Shown piece by piece: positions 17,301 to 26,104 of a DNA stretch of 64,000 nt. Within the stretch, counting starts at the first letter, position 1, and each line of letters starts with the position of its first letter. The translations under genes were made by a program, and so were the position numbers. The stretch is from an uncultured Bacteroides sp. Its GTDB lineage: Bacteria; Bacteroidota; Bacteroidia; Bacteroidales; Bacteroidaceae. The stretch covers positions 137,081 through 201,080 of the forward strand of contig CAUEFX010000001.1 of NCBI GenBank assembly GCA_958477465.1, in the 5' to 3' direction. Under the pieces are notes generated by a model. The model worked only from the letters and a program-made list of their open reading frames with translations, was not told where the DNA came from and did not search any database.

Positions 17301-18609
17301 GGATGATACTCGGGTGATTTCTGAAAGCTTTGATAATTCTTTTCGATTCATCTTCAAAATTCTTTTTGGCATAATCTTCGTATCCGGAAGGTAGGTTGGG
17401 ACTGGGTAAATCCTGCCATACCAGTATTCCTTCTCTGTCGCAATGTGTATACCAACGTGCGGGCTCTATCTTGATATGCTTCCGGATCATGTTGAATCCT
17501 AAAGACTTCATCGCTTTTATATCAAACAGGAGTGCTTCGTCACTGGGGGCTGTATACAGGCCGTCGGGCCACCATCCTTGGTCAAGTGGTCCCATCTGGA
17601 AGATTTGTTTTCCATTAAGGAAGATGCGGGGCGTTTCACCTACTTTTTTGACTTCGATTTTACGCATTCCGCAATAACTGCTTACAGCGTCTGTCTGTAC
17701 TCCATCCTTTACGATGGCTATATCGAGGTTGTATAAATACGGGTCTTCTACCGACCATAAATGAGGATTATCGATAGGAATGGTTAATAACCTTTCGACT
17801 TTGCCGTTTTCCAACGTGGCTATTTTATTACCCTCTTTGTCGAGTAAACTGATATTTACCGTTATGCCGAATGTTTCATTGGCGGTGACTCTCATCTTCA
17901 AACAGGAGTTGTCTACATCGGGACGTATCATTAAGTCCTTTATATAAACCGGATTGACAGGCTCCAACCATACCGTTTGCCAAATGCCGCTTACCGGAGT
18001 GTACCAGCATCCCCATTTGTTTAGTGCCTGTTTCCCTTTCGCCTGTCCTTCGGCACCGGTATTATCGTATGTATAGACAACTAACTCCTGTTCTTTCTGT
18101 TCTTTTAAAGCGGAGGTTATGTCGAAGTAGAAAGGATCGTATCCACCTGTATGTTCACCTACTTTTATGCCGTTTACATAAACAACGGTCTCCCAATCTA
18201 CGGCATCAAAATGGAGTAGAATCTTTTTCCCTTTCATTGCTTCGGGGATATTTATTGAGCGTTTGTACCAATAACATTGGCTGTCGCTCTCTTCCATGAT
18301 TCCGGAGAGGGCGGATTCTATGGGAAAAGGAACTAATATTTTCTTGTCGAATGTAAATTTTTCCGCATCGTATGCTTCACCTTTTATACCTTTTCGCAGA
18401 TCCCAAATACCATTTAGATTGAGCCACTCTTTTCTTACCATCTGTGGTCTCGGGTATTCGGGTAATATGTTGTTCACGTCTATGGTCTCACTCCATGGAG
18501 TCATCATAGGTGCCTGCTTCATTTTCCATTCCTGGGCGGGCAGAAGAAAAATACTCACGATACAGAAAAAAAACACAGCTGATAGTCTTTGTATATGCAT
18601 TGTTTTCAT
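14305..18609 (-). CDS. GH2 glycosidase fused to seven-bladed VCBS/FG-GAP propeller, Fn3 domain and Por-type tail
   Basis: 1434 residues from the ATG at 18609 (signal RLSAVFFFCIVSIFLLPAQ). Numbered from an ATG 12 codons upstream, residues 60-600 are a full GH2: sugar-binding domain (WYKRSINIP, GYDPFYFDI), immunoglobulin-like domain and TIM barrel with acid/base Glu455 in IVFNEGWG and nucleophile Glu515 in VCGEYGG. Residues 630-770 form a further jelly-roll (YHDDDIHIYINGV). From about 825 to 1240 come seven DxDxDG calcium-loop repeats (GDYDNDGYLE, FDYNNDGLLD, GDYDKDGYLD, ADMDNDGWLD, CDLDTDGYMD, GDVNHDGLPD, IDYNNDGYLD): an integrin-like seven-bladed propeller. Then come an Fn3 domain (VTFSWDAATDDVTP) and a C-terminal sorting-like tail. 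A stand-alone homologue of propeller plus Fn3 is at 26105. The GH2 activity is probably beta-galactosidase-like; the propeller may bind or place glycan. Confidence 0.9.
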   Translation of the reverse strand: MKTMHIQRLSAVFFFCIVSIFLLPAQEWKMKQAPMMTPWSETIDVNNILPEYPRPQMVRKEWLNLNGIWDLRKGIKGEAYDAEKFTFDKKILVPFPIESALSGIMEESDSQCYWYKRSINIPEAMKGKKILLHFDAVDWETVVYVNGIKVGEHTGGYDPFYFDITSALKEQKEQELVVYTYDNTGAEGQAKGKQALNKWGCWYTPVSGIWQTVWLEPVNPVYIKDLMIRPDVDNSCLKMRVTANETFGITVNISLLDKEGNKIATLENGKVERLLTIPIDNPHLWSVEDPYLYNLDIAIVKDGVQTDAVSSYCGMRKIEVKKVGETPRIFLNGKQIFQMGPLDQGWWPDGLYTAPSDEALLFDIKAMKSLGFNMIRKHIKIEPARWYTHCDREGILVWQDLPSPNLPSGYEDYAKKNFEDESKRIIKAFRNHPSIIQWIVFNEGWGQFDTERMTRVVIGEVGQSLVCCASGWVDAPIGDIKDSHSYPNPSCPLDETRAGVCGEYGGITLKVQGHIWPGGDFQYTTVETGKDFTVLFNKLADKVIDHYYYGLNAAVYTQLSDVEIEKNGIYTYDRRVLKPYSATGELKAKIEECINLPQNGIKVRPILSTAKEHKYKWRYTTSSDVPRRWFAKEFDDRDWAEGEAAFGGSSVWNGANLISTPWNTSQIHMRRWFRLGDITPEMIDAMRFLLYHDDDIHIYINGVWAASKKGSVSNYIPFDISYEAKQTLKPNSWNLIAVEGLQDGGVQMMDVGISTFSTEDFNYTEIYDDLSNPDYSETITPGNPASPVFTKITRPVPAEPTATSLVRGQFYHTADRSNVAWGDYDNDGYLEIAYSGKNPHFRTASAQKVSALYEYDGKESFVRLTSPFDVCYYACPVWFDYNNDGLLDLFVPGLKSMEYENNLKEIAAFLYRNKGTGSSERPVFEEVNAATPTESKMGISPIYSAKDGGRSRQWVSVGDYDKDGYLDLVIAGLDDYEDPDGKTDEKGNLIVHHDRRALYLYKNDKGKGFIRQETPLNGTEPFLGLSGGSVHFADMDNDGWLDIVSSGYGPGEGNLRIYWNNGDGTFSENRQYLYGSNNSSCSLCDLDTDGYMDIVVTGFSANKGSGAKSFYIYRNCGGRNFEMQNDLFCGFEGVDGATPSFGDVNHDGLPDILVGGHGEKHEITTWLYINRGDFCFKACGAYYDADQEWTFDRISHGNNHLIDYNNDGYLDAWNMGWAQSNVCSFSCATQLWKNTSSTAGILPNEAPSTPYNLKSSYNKETGMVTFSWDAATDDVTPAQALQYNIYVKKAGSKEYFMTVPADLKTGFIKTGEISGQIMTTSYSMYIDNEDAEYEWGVQAIDNGKKGGKFALSSFNPAVSGTQENIFSEVCVYTIDGDIRYNVNEDTILEITNPAGISIVRDSVNGSGVYRGLEKGVYLVSALIGKLSRTFKLAL

Positions 18610-18632
18610 GTTGTTAGAGATGAGGGATAAAA

Positions 18633-18662
18633 ATAAGGGTACCACTTTCCGGGCACCCTTAT
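18633..18662 (-). terminator. Leaky terminator or attenuator between the CBM-like gene and the GH2 gene
   Basis: Read leftward, ATAAGGGT pairs with ACCCTTAT across 14 bases and is followed by TTTTTATC. It lies between the stop of the putative CBM6-like gene (18686) and the start of the GH2 gene (18609), so it may lower expression of downstream genes rather than end the operon. Confidence 0.55.
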
Positions 18663-18685
18663 AGAATTAGAATTTATAGTGATTC

Positions 18686-20455
18686 TTATTTTACCATTAA
18701 CTTACTGGTACTTACGGCGCCATTCTTATTAGTTGCTTTCAATAGATACATACCTTCGGGTAAGTTGCTGATGGTCGTATGGCCGGCCGGCAATGCTTTG
18801 TTGGCAACCGTTGTACCGCTTATTGTGTAGATAGCCACACTCACCGGTTCGGCTGCATTTACAATGATTTCACCGTTTACGGAATATACATTCAAACCTT
18901 CGATTGTAGCAGCCGGTTTGACACCTGTTTCGCCGGCATCAGGATCCAGATAGAGACCATAGATGTTTGCACCTACGCTACTTGGTAAATTGTAAACAAC
19001 ATATACGGAATGTTCTCCTTTTACTTCTTTCAATGCGGCTGCAGTTGTCATTTTGGTACCCCAGGCACCGGTGCCTTGAGCTCTGACTACAGCGATCGGT
19101 TCGTGTCCCACGAGTGCATTTTGTACATCTTCCGGAGTGCTAATTGTACTCCAATCTATATTATCCAGATCGATATACAATGCGAAGTTAGCTTCTTCAA
19201 TGGTACCTATATAAGTTTTGTCACATGAGTGATTGATGAGAACTCTTTTATAATCACCGTCTTTGAAGTCGATATCATAATAAGCTACAACAACACCGTT
19301 AGACGTATAACCGATATTTGATCCTTCACCGCGAGCATTGCTACTGCCTGCAACTTCAATTTCCCATTCTACATTGCCCTGACTCCAATCGCCACCATTA
19401 CTACCTTCACCTTTGGTAACAAAAACCACTGCATCATCAGAGGGCTTTATGTCTTCATAAACAACACCGCAATCCGGATTTTCAAACCAAAGATTTTCTT
19501 TTACCAGATCGATTCTGTGCAGATTAGTTGCATCTGACCATTTTATAAACAGATAGTGAGAACCTTTTACTTCTTTTAATTTTGTTGCAACCGGAGTAAA
19601 ATCGTTCCATTTTTGCAGATTGATACCAGTCCAAGTCCTTGCGATCATGTTTTCCGGTTTTACTTCGTCAATATAGAATTCCATATATTCTTGGTATCTT
19701 TCACCGTCATGACCGATGTAAGCGACTAATTGTTGGTACTCCCCTTCACCGAAATTAATCGGTTCGGCAGATTTGACAATAAAGTCTTTTACTATTCCTC
19801 CCCAGCATTCAGTCTCTTCATTATATTTGCAATCTTTGAAAGGATTATCTGGATTTTCCGGGTCTACATCGACAGCAGCCCGGAAAGCGTCACTGTAAAT
19901 AATGTTTGCTTTGTCTGCATATTCCGGTGATTCGTTGATCCAAGGTTGCATGCCTTCTTCTGCAATTGCATTTTTGTAAAAGATGATAGAACGTAAATTT
20001 CCATTCCCTTCACGGAAAGTCAACCAAACTTTTTGTTTACCGGTAGGCCGTGTAAATTCTTCACCCTCTTTCATGTTCCATGCGAATGTTTCGAAACAGT
20101 GGTAACCAAATGTTCTGTCTACCGTCATTTCTGTAAAAGTAGTCGATTCTTCAAAAGTATTTCCGGCATGGAGGACTACATATCTATTTACTCCGAAATC
20201 TCCCCAGCCTAATCCGAATTCGACTCCGGTGGCCTGATAAGCATTTCCGTCAGCTCCGAAATCTACTTCTCCCAAGCAAATAACCGTTTGGGTAGATGTC
20301 TGACCGATATTACCATAGCCTACATCAAATTTAGCATCTGTAACCAATTCGATGTTCTCATTTCCTTTCATTGTCTCGATTACTAAATCCTGTGCGAATA
20401 CAGAATTTATTCCTAATAGAGCGAGTGCTCCAATGAGTAATGTGTTTTTTTTCAT
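18686..20455 (-). CDS. Secreted multi-module carbohydrate-binding protein (putative CBM6-like) with Por-type C-terminal tail
   Basis: 589 residues from the ATG at 20455 (signal KKNTLLIGALALLGINSVFAQ); the longer frame upstream adds only a non-signal stretch. Three related segments follow. Each starts from residues resembling the CBM6-type opening (e.g. INFGEGEYQQL, GNIEEANFALYID-like) and closes with a strand-turn of the type LKEVKGSHYLFIKW or LKEVKGEHSVYVVYN. That closing motif is characteristic of CBM6-like jelly rolls. No catalytic domain is apparent. The last ~75 residues (GLNVYSVNGEIIV, VAIYTISGTTV, LPEGMYLLKA, KLMVK) form a Por-type sorting or anchoring tail. It is the first gene of the leftward operon and may serve as surface glycan-binding protein in a cluster that has no SusD. 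The CBM6 assignment is tentative. Confidence 0.65.
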   Translation of the reverse strand: MKKNTLLIGALALLGINSVFAQDLVIETMKGNENIELVTDAKFDVGYGNIGQTSTQTVICLGEVDFGADGNAYQATGVEFGLGWGDFGVNRYVVLHAGNTFEESTTFTEMTVDRTFGYHCFETFAWNMKEGEEFTRPTGKQKVWLTFREGNGNLRSIIFYKNAIAEEGMQPWINESPEYADKANIIYSDAFRAAVDVDPENPDNPFKDCKYNEETECWGGIVKDFIVKSAEPINFGEGEYQQLVAYIGHDGERYQEYMEFYIDEVKPENMIARTWTGINLQKWNDFTPVATKLKEVKGSHYLFIKWSDATNLHRIDLVKENLWFENPDCGVVYEDIKPSDDAVVFVTKGEGSNGGDWSQGNVEWEIEVAGSSNARGEGSNIGYTSNGVVVAYYDIDFKDGDYKRVLINHSCDKTYIGTIEEANFALYIDLDNIDWSTISTPEDVQNALVGHEPIAVVRAQGTGAWGTKMTTAAALKEVKGEHSVYVVYNLPSSVGANIYGLYLDPDAGETGVKPAATIEGLNVYSVNGEIIVNAAEPVSVAIYTISGTTVANKALPAGHTTISNLPEGMYLLKATNKNGAVSTSKLMVK

Positions 20456-20667
20456 CGTAAAATAATTTAAATTAAACATTTATCTTTGATTAGGTCTATA
20501 GCTGTTCTATCTTACTTTCGTAACATATTTACGCTATCTTTTACCTAACTTTTATCTGCTCCTATTGGGCCATTTATACGCCTTACTTTTTTCTAACCTA
20601 TTTGAAAACTGAGAAATGAGCCTTTTAAAATTAAAAGCAATTTTGTTATATGGTGAATTTTCAATGC

Positions 20668-20675
20668 CAAAATTA
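20668..20675 (-). promoter_or_regulatory. Possible -7 box (TAATTTTG) for the leftward CBM-like operon
   Basis: On the minus strand this reads TAATTTTG, an exact TAnnTTTG match about 210 bases before the ATG at 20455. No properly spaced -33 element is seen; HTCS-activated promoters often lack one. Confidence 0.3.
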
Positions 20676-21023
20676 CGCGTTCTATCTGTTTTTGTATAGA
20701 ATAAATCACTCAAAAAATAATAAGTTGGTCACAGGGACTTTTTGTATGCCTTGTTTCTTTTATTAATTGAAACGGATCTTTAAAAGATTATATCTGTTGC
20801 GATTTGAGTACTTCTTTTATATCCGTCAAGGCAGTTGTTGCTTATTGTTTCGAAAAGAAAAAATAAAGAGGCGTGGATGATTACCCGTTGATTTCGTATG
20901 TTTCTTTATATTGGGTTTCATTTTATGCTGTATTTGTGTAAACAGCTTTAGAGAACCCTGTATAATGGGAATGTGTGCTACCAATTTGCTATTTTTTGAA
21001 AGACTCGTTTTTTTCTTTTTATT

Positions 21024-21031
21024 TATATTTG
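21024..21031 (+). promoter_or_regulatory. Possible -7 box (TATATTTG) for the HTCS gene
   Basis: Exact TAnnTTTG match 26 bases before the ATG at 21058. A TTTG at 20995-20998 could be the -33 element, though the 25-base spacing is slightly long. Confidence 0.4.
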
Positions 21032-21057
21032 CCCTCAAATCATTCGTTTATAAGAAT

Positions 21058-24000
21058 ATGAAACATTTTCAATTGACTGTTGTCATTTATCTCTTGATGT
21101 CGTTGTTCAGTATGTCTGGGTATGGAGTGAATAATTATTATTTCGATATAATCGGTAGAGATAAAGGATTGTCACAATCAAATGTGAAAGCAATCATTCA
21201 GGACAGTAATGGCTTCATGTGGTTCGGTACCCGTAATAAACTGAACCGATATGATGGAATATCTTTCAAAATATTCGATTGTTATGACCACGTAGCACAA
21301 AAACAGAATAATAACATATCCTCTCTTTTTGAAGACGGAGAGAAACATCTTTGGGTCGGTACTGATAAAGGGGTTTTCATATTAGATCTCCAAACCGAGG
21401 TTTTTACTTATATGAATACACGGACGGCAGAAGGGATTACCATGAATGATTGGATATCGGCTATACGGGAAGATCGGGATGGTAATATCTGGATTGTTGT
21501 TCCTAATCAAGGGTTGTTCCGTTATATTCAGGAAAGTAAAGAGTTGAAATTTTATGCATTTGGAGAGAAAACGGTTCCCGATCACGGGAACCCGCAAAGT
21601 ATATGCATAGACCAAGGTAACCGAGTTTGGATTGGAACAAATGGGAAAGGCGTATATCTGTATGATAAGCAGTCGGATGAATTTATTCAGTATCTTGGTG
21701 ATACGAATGGAAATACACTGGAAGGAGAGAATATTTATAAGATTACCGATGACGGTGAATATCTTATTTTAGGCATACATGAGGGTAAGCTGCGTAAAAT
21801 AAATAAAAGGAAGAATGCGGTGACAGATGTAAATGCCCCCGATGTACATTATAAAATTATCCGTTGTATAGCGAAGTTGAATAACAAATTATGGGTCGGT
21901 ACCCAATATGGTATCTATATTATTGATGAAGAAAAAGGGGAAAGTTTCAGAATATACAATGATCCTATGTGTAGTTATTCGCTCTCGGACAACCAGGTTG
22001 GAGAGATTTATCAGGATCGGGAAGGGGGAATCTGGGTAGGAACCAATGCCGGAGGTATTAATTATCTGTCCAGTTCTGTATTGAAGTTTACACGGTATAT
22101 ACCATTGAACCGTAAAGAAACGATCAGCAGCAAACGGATAAGAGAAATCATTGAAGACAATAATCAAAATATATGGATAAGCACTGAGGATGCGGGAGTG
22201 AATCTTTTCTCTTCCGAAAAGCAGACATTTAAAAAAGTGGGAAGAGATATCGGTACGAATATGACTTCCGAACAGACGTTGAGTTTGCTCAATCTTAACG
22301 GAGATGTCTGGGTGGGATTGTTTAAGAATGGGCTGGACATAATTTCTGCCGGAAACTGTAATGTCCGGCATTATTCCGGCAAACAGTTGGACTTGAATGA
22401 AGCCAGTATATACGCGTTGTGCGAAGACAAGTATGGTAATGTCTGGTTAGGAAATGCCTGGGGAGTTTATAAAGGAAATAAGGAAACGATGGAATTTGTC
22501 AATATGCCCGAATTCGGATTGTGCTATATCTATGATATTATGGAGGATGCTAATGATAATATTTGGGTAGCGACGATGGGAAATGGTGTGTTCAAATATA
22601 GCCAAAAGACTCAGCAGGTAGAACATTACAAGAACCGGATCAATGATGAAAATTCGATAAGTTCTAATTCCGTAAGCAGTATTACAGAAACAAGTAATGG
22701 AGATATTTGGTTTGCTACAGACAGAGGGGGCATCTGCAAATACAACAGTAAGGAGAATAATTTCCGTACCGTATCGTTGGCAGAGGGATTGCCCGATGAT
22801 ACTGCTTATAAGATTGTAGAGGATAAAAACGGTTATTTATGGTTCGGAACCAATAGCGGACTGGTACAGTTCGATCCGCAGGACTTTACCATTGAAACTT
22901 ATTCAACAGACAATGGCTTGCCCAGCAATTCGTTCAGTTATAAATCTGCATTGGCAAGCAGTACGGGTGAATTGTTTTTTGGAACTTTGGAAGGGTTGAT
23001 CTCTTTCTTTCCTGAGAAACTGGAGCAGAATAGTTTTATTCCTCCCGTATATATTACTTATATAAATCATAGAAATGATGTGTCATCGGGTGAATTGTAT
23101 GACAAGGGGGGGAAGGGCAGTTATCTGCAAACCAAACAGATTACCTTACGACATGATCAGAATAATATTGAATTGGGATTTGTTGCGTTAAGTTATGCTT
23201 GTCCGGCAGCCAATCAATATGCTTATAAAATGGAGAATCTCGATAAGGACTGGATTTTTACAAAAGATAATCAAAGTGTGACTTATGCCAATCTTGCTCC
23301 CGGAAAATACCGGTTTGTTGTGAAAGCAAGTAATAATGACAAAGTATGGAACCAAGAGGGCGCTTTTGTTGAAATCATCATTCTTCCTCCTTGGTGGAGA
23401 ACGTGGGTTGCCAATATTTGCTATATACTCCTTTTGATTGTCTGTGTTTGGTTAATAGTCAGGTATTATTTGTATGTAAGTAAGAAAAAGGCAGAGGAAC
23501 GACAACGGTTGTTTGAGAGTGAAAAAGAGAAAGAACTGTATAGCTCTAAAATTGATTTCTTTACTAACGTAGCCCATGAGATACGAACGCCTTTGACGTT
23601 GATCAACGGCCCTCTTGAATCTTTGGCTGAGATGGATATTAAAGATCATGAGATAAGGAAGAATGTTCAGCTTATGCAGAGGAACATATCTGAATTGCTT
23701 ACCTTGATTAACCAGATTTTGGATTTCAGAAAAGTGGATGCCAATAAGGTGACAATGAATTTTGTCGTTGGGAATATATCGGCTGTTGTAGACGAGGTAT
23801 ATCAGGAGTTTCTTCCAATGGCATTGTCTGTAAATAAGAAAATGGAGCTTCGTATGCCGGAACAACCGGTTTATGCATTGATTGACCGGGGATCTTTTGT
23901 GAAGATTCTGAATAATCTGTTTTCAAATGCGATCCGGTACTCCGAGCATACAATTGAAGTTGAACTTGCAGAGGACAATACGCAATTCGATTTGACCATA

Positions 24001-25065
24001 AAGAATGACGGTGAGATAGTACCTCCCGAAATGGCCGATAAGATATTCGATCCATTCTATCAGTTAAAGAAGAATGCAAACATAAATGCAAGTTCCGGTA
24101 TCGGATTGTCATTGGCACGGTCGCTTGCCGAATTACATCATGGCACATTACTTTATAAAAGTACCGATGGGTTGAATGTTTTCACATTGACCATTCCAAA
24201 GGGGGATATCTCGCAGCAAGAGAGCAATCTTGATATTTATAGCGATGATTTTGTTGAGCAACAATCAAAGCAGGAAACGATCTTGGTAGTAGAAGACAAT
24301 CTTGAACTGTTATCGTTTATGACCGAGAAATTGAGTTTGAACTTCTCGGTGGAAAAAGCTACCAACGGTGCCGAGGCATTTGATATTATTCAAAAGGTGA
24401 ATGTCGATATCGTAGTTACGGATATCATGATGCCTATTATGGACGGTTTTGAGCTCTGCAGGAAGATAAAGACGGATATTGAGTACTGTCATATACCTGT
24501 GGTATTGCTGACAGCTAAAAATGACCTGAACAGTAAGATCAAAGGACTTGAAACAGGAGCTGATGCGTATATTGAGAAGCCTTTCTCGTTTAAGTATCTG
24601 ATAACACAGCTGAATTCGCTTCTTGAAAACAGAAAGAGAGAGAAAGAGGCGTTTATCAAAAAACCATACGTCACTTCGCAGTCGATAGGACTGTGCAAGG
24701 CAGATGAGGAACTGATAAACAAAATCATAGGTATTATTGAAGAAAATATCACTGATTCTAATTTTGGCGTGGAGCGTTTGTCGGAGATTATCAATATGAG
24801 CCGGTCGAGTCTGCACCGTAAGATTAAGGCGCTTTCCGGAACATCGCCTACGGATTTTATCCGTTTGATACGATTGAAAAAGGCCTCCGAACTGATAGCT
24901 GAAGGGCATTACCGTACAGGAGAGGTGTGTTATATTGTTGGAATAAACTCCCCCTCTTATTTTATCAAGTTGTTTCAAAAGCAGTTTGGTATGACACCGA
25001 AGGAATTTGAGAAACAACAGAGGATGGCAAACACAAATGATTATAATATAAAACTGACAAAATGA
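21058..25065 (+). CDS. Hybrid two-component system sensor/regulator (HTCS)
   Basis: 1335 residues from the ATG at 21058, which begins a signal peptide; an upstream in-frame extension looks untranslated. The periplasmic sensor has two seven-bladed Reg_prop propellers (repeated WFGT, LWVGT, WVGTNAGG) and a Y_Y_Y domain (YAYKMENLDKDW, GKYRFVVKAS), then a membrane segment near residue 790 (NICYILLLIVCVWLIV). In the cytoplasm: HisKA with His840 (NVAHEIRTPLT), HATPase (NLFSNAIRYSE, GIGLSLARSLAELH), a receiver with Asp1122 (VVTDIMMPIMDG) and Lys in the usual place, and an AraC HTH at the C-terminus (SLHRKIKALSGTSPTDFIR, VGINSPSYFIKLFQKQFG). It should sense an oligosaccharide and switch on the neighbouring operons. 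Its stop overlaps the next ATG by four bases (ATGA), so regulator and enzymes share a transcript. Confidence 0.95.
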   Translation: MKHFQLTVVIYLLMSLFSMSGYGVNNYYFDIIGRDKGLSQSNVKAIIQDSNGFMWFGTRNKLNRYDGISFKIFDCYDHVAQKQNNNISSLFEDGEKHLWVGTDKGVFILDLQTEVFTYMNTRTAEGITMNDWISAIREDRDGNIWIVVPNQGLFRYIQESKELKFYAFGEKTVPDHGNPQSICIDQGNRVWIGTNGKGVYLYDKQSDEFIQYLGDTNGNTLEGENIYKITDDGEYLILGIHEGKLRKINKRKNAVTDVNAPDVHYKIIRCIAKLNNKLWVGTQYGIYIIDEEKGESFRIYNDPMCSYSLSDNQVGEIYQDREGGIWVGTNAGGINYLSSSVLKFTRYIPLNRKETISSKRIREIIEDNNQNIWISTEDAGVNLFSSEKQTFKKVGRDIGTNMTSEQTLSLLNLNGDVWVGLFKNGLDIISAGNCNVRHYSGKQLDLNEASIYALCEDKYGNVWLGNAWGVYKGNKETMEFVNMPEFGLCYIYDIMEDANDNIWVATMGNGVFKYSQKTQQVEHYKNRINDENSISSNSVSSITETSNGDIWFATDRGGICKYNSKENNFRTVSLAEGLPDDTAYKIVEDKNGYLWFGTNSGLVQFDPQDFTIETYSTDNGLPSNSFSYKSALASSTGELFFGTLEGLISFFPEKLEQNSFIPPVYITYINHRNDVSSGELYDKGGKGSYLQTKQITLRHDQNNIELGFVALSYACPAANQYAYKMENLDKDWIFTKDNQSVTYANLAPGKYRFVVKASNNDKVWNQEGAFVEIIILPPWWRTWVANICYILLLIVCVWLIVRYYLYVSKKKAEERQRLFESEKEKELYSSKIDFFTNVAHEIRTPLTLINGPLESLAEMDIKDHEIRKNVQLMQRNISELLTLINQILDFRKVDANKVTMNFVVGNISAVVDEVYQEFLPMALSVNKKMELRMPEQPVYALIDRGSFVKILNNLFSNAIRYSEHTIEVELAEDNTQFDLTIKNDGEIVPPEMADKIFDPFYQLKKNANINASSGIGLSLARSLAELHHGTLLYKSTDGLNVFTLTIPKGDISQQESNLDIYSDDFVEQQSKQETILVVEDNLELLSFMTEKLSLNFSVEKATNGAEAFDIIQKVNVDIVVTDIMMPIMDGFELCRKIKTDIEYCHIPVVLLTAKNDLNSKIKGLETGADAYIEKPFSFKYLITQLNSLLENRKREKEAFIKKPYVTSQSIGLCKADEELINKIIGIIEENITDSNFGVERLSEIINMSRSSLHRKIKALSGTSPTDFIRLIRLKKASELIAEGHYRTGEVCYIVGINSPSYFIKLFQKQFGMTPKEFEKQQRMANTNDYNIKLTK

Positions 25066-26072
25066 AAACATTTAATTTTTTACTGTTGAGTATAGTTGCG
25101 ATTGCACTTTATTCATGTACTCCAAAAACATTTTATCCAGGTGAAGTCTGGATGGATACGGAGCGAAATATGATTAATGCGCATGGGGGAGGAGTTCTGT
25201 ATCATAACGGGACCTATTATTGGTATGGCGAGTATAAAAATGATTCTACTTATCATGCCCCCGGTGTAGAATGGGACTGTTACCGGACAGAGGCCGGTGG
25301 GGTAGCCTGCTATTCCTCCAAAGACCTGCACTCCTGGAAGTTCGAGGGGGTGGTATTAAAACCGGATATGGTCAATCCCGAATCGGATATTCATCCTTCT
25401 ATGGTGATCGAACGGCCTAAAGTGGTTTATAATGAGAAGACCGGTAAGTTTGTAATGTGGATGCATATTGATAATTATAATTATTCGAAAGCAGCTGCCG
25501 GTGTCGCCGTATCGGATAGTCCGACCGGAGATTTCAAGTATTTGCATTCTCTTCGCCCGTGTGGAGAAGAGAGTCGGGATATGACACTGTTCAAAGATGG
25601 GGACGGGAAAGCCTATCACATTTACTCTACCAAAGGTAATTCCACTTTATATATTCATCTGCTTTCGGATGATTATCTGGAACATACCGAGACTTATAAG
25701 GCGGCTTTCCCGGGAAAGTTCAGGGAAGCACCGGCTATCTTCAAGAAACAGAATAAATATTATATGATCACTTCCGGATGTAGTGGTTGGGACCCTAATG
25801 AAGCGGAATATGCCGTAGCAGACTCTATGTTGGGAGAGTGGACGGCAATGGGGAATCCTTGTGTGGGTGAGAATGCCGACAGAACGTTTGGCGGACAAAG
25901 TACGTACGTCATAACAGTAGATCCCGAACAAGGCAAATACATTGCCATGTTCGATAAATGGAATAAACTGGATTTAATCAATTCCAGATATATTTGGTTA
26001 CCTATTCATTTTCATTCGGCAGACAGTATTTCGATCGGATGGAAAAATGAATGGTCTTTAAAAGATCTGTAA
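25062..26072 (+). CDS. GH43 exo-beta-1,3-galactanase-type lipoprotein (GH43_24/34-like)
   Basis: 336 residues; lipobox ALYSC gives a lipoprotein at Cys19. Motifs match the galactan-active GH43 branch: INAHGGGVLY, YYWYGEYKN, IERPKVVYN, SRDMTLFKD and FREAPAIFK. The usual GH43 Asp base is absent. Instead the triad fits exo-beta-1,3-galactanases: Glu117 in IERPK, acid Glu222 in REAP, and Gln279 in FGGQSTYV in the place where a Gln has been proposed as base. The likely role is stepwise release of galactose from the beta-1,3-galactan backbone of arabinogalactan, at the cell surface or in the periplasm. Translation is coupled to the HTCS gene by an ATGA overlap. A closely packed operon follows. Subfamily 34 remains possible. 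Confidence 0.8.
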   Translation: MKTFNFLLLSIVAIALYSCTPKTFYPGEVWMDTERNMINAHGGGVLYHNGTYYWYGEYKNDSTYHAPGVEWDCYRTEAGGVACYSSKDLHSWKFEGVVLKPDMVNPESDIHPSMVIERPKVVYNEKTGKFVMWMHIDNYNYSKAAAGVAVSDSPTGDFKYLHSLRPCGEESRDMTLFKDGDGKAYHIYSTKGNSTLYIHLLSDDYLEHTETYKAAFPGKFREAPAIFKKQNKYYMITSGCSGWDPNEAEYAVADSMLGEWTAMGNPCVGENADRTFGGQSTYVITVDPEQGKYIAMFDKWNKLDLINSRYIWLPIHFHSADSISIGWKNEWSLKDL

Positions 26073-26104
26073 CAGATGTAGAACCTTTTCTTAAATGTTA
26101 TATT

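Larger units (their letters stand above)
20456..21057. promoter_or_regulatory. Divergent intergenic region between CBM-like operon and HTCS
   Basis: About 600 A+T-rich bases carrying the promoters of two divergent transcripts. CTATCTT-containing runs recur near 20507 and 20534. No clear direct-repeat operator comparable to the one at 42021 was found, and no gene is credible within it. Confidence 0.5.

Noticed and set aside
14305..18609. GH2-propeller fusion as an artefact of a missed stop
   Set aside because: The frame is continuous with a jelly-roll linker, seven regular blades, Fn3 and tail; the free homologue at 26105 has its own signal peptide, which is absent at the junction here.
20826..21038. 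70-codon minus-strand open frame in the divergent promoter region
   Set aside because: Lysine- and asparagine-rich low-complexity translation of A+T-rich DNA, overlapping the likely HTCS promoter; no signal, motif or start context.
25062..26072. Loss of the GH43 Asp base read as a dead enzyme
   Set aside because: The Glu-Glu-Gln set matches the known site of exo-beta-1,3-galactanases, so the enzyme is probably active.
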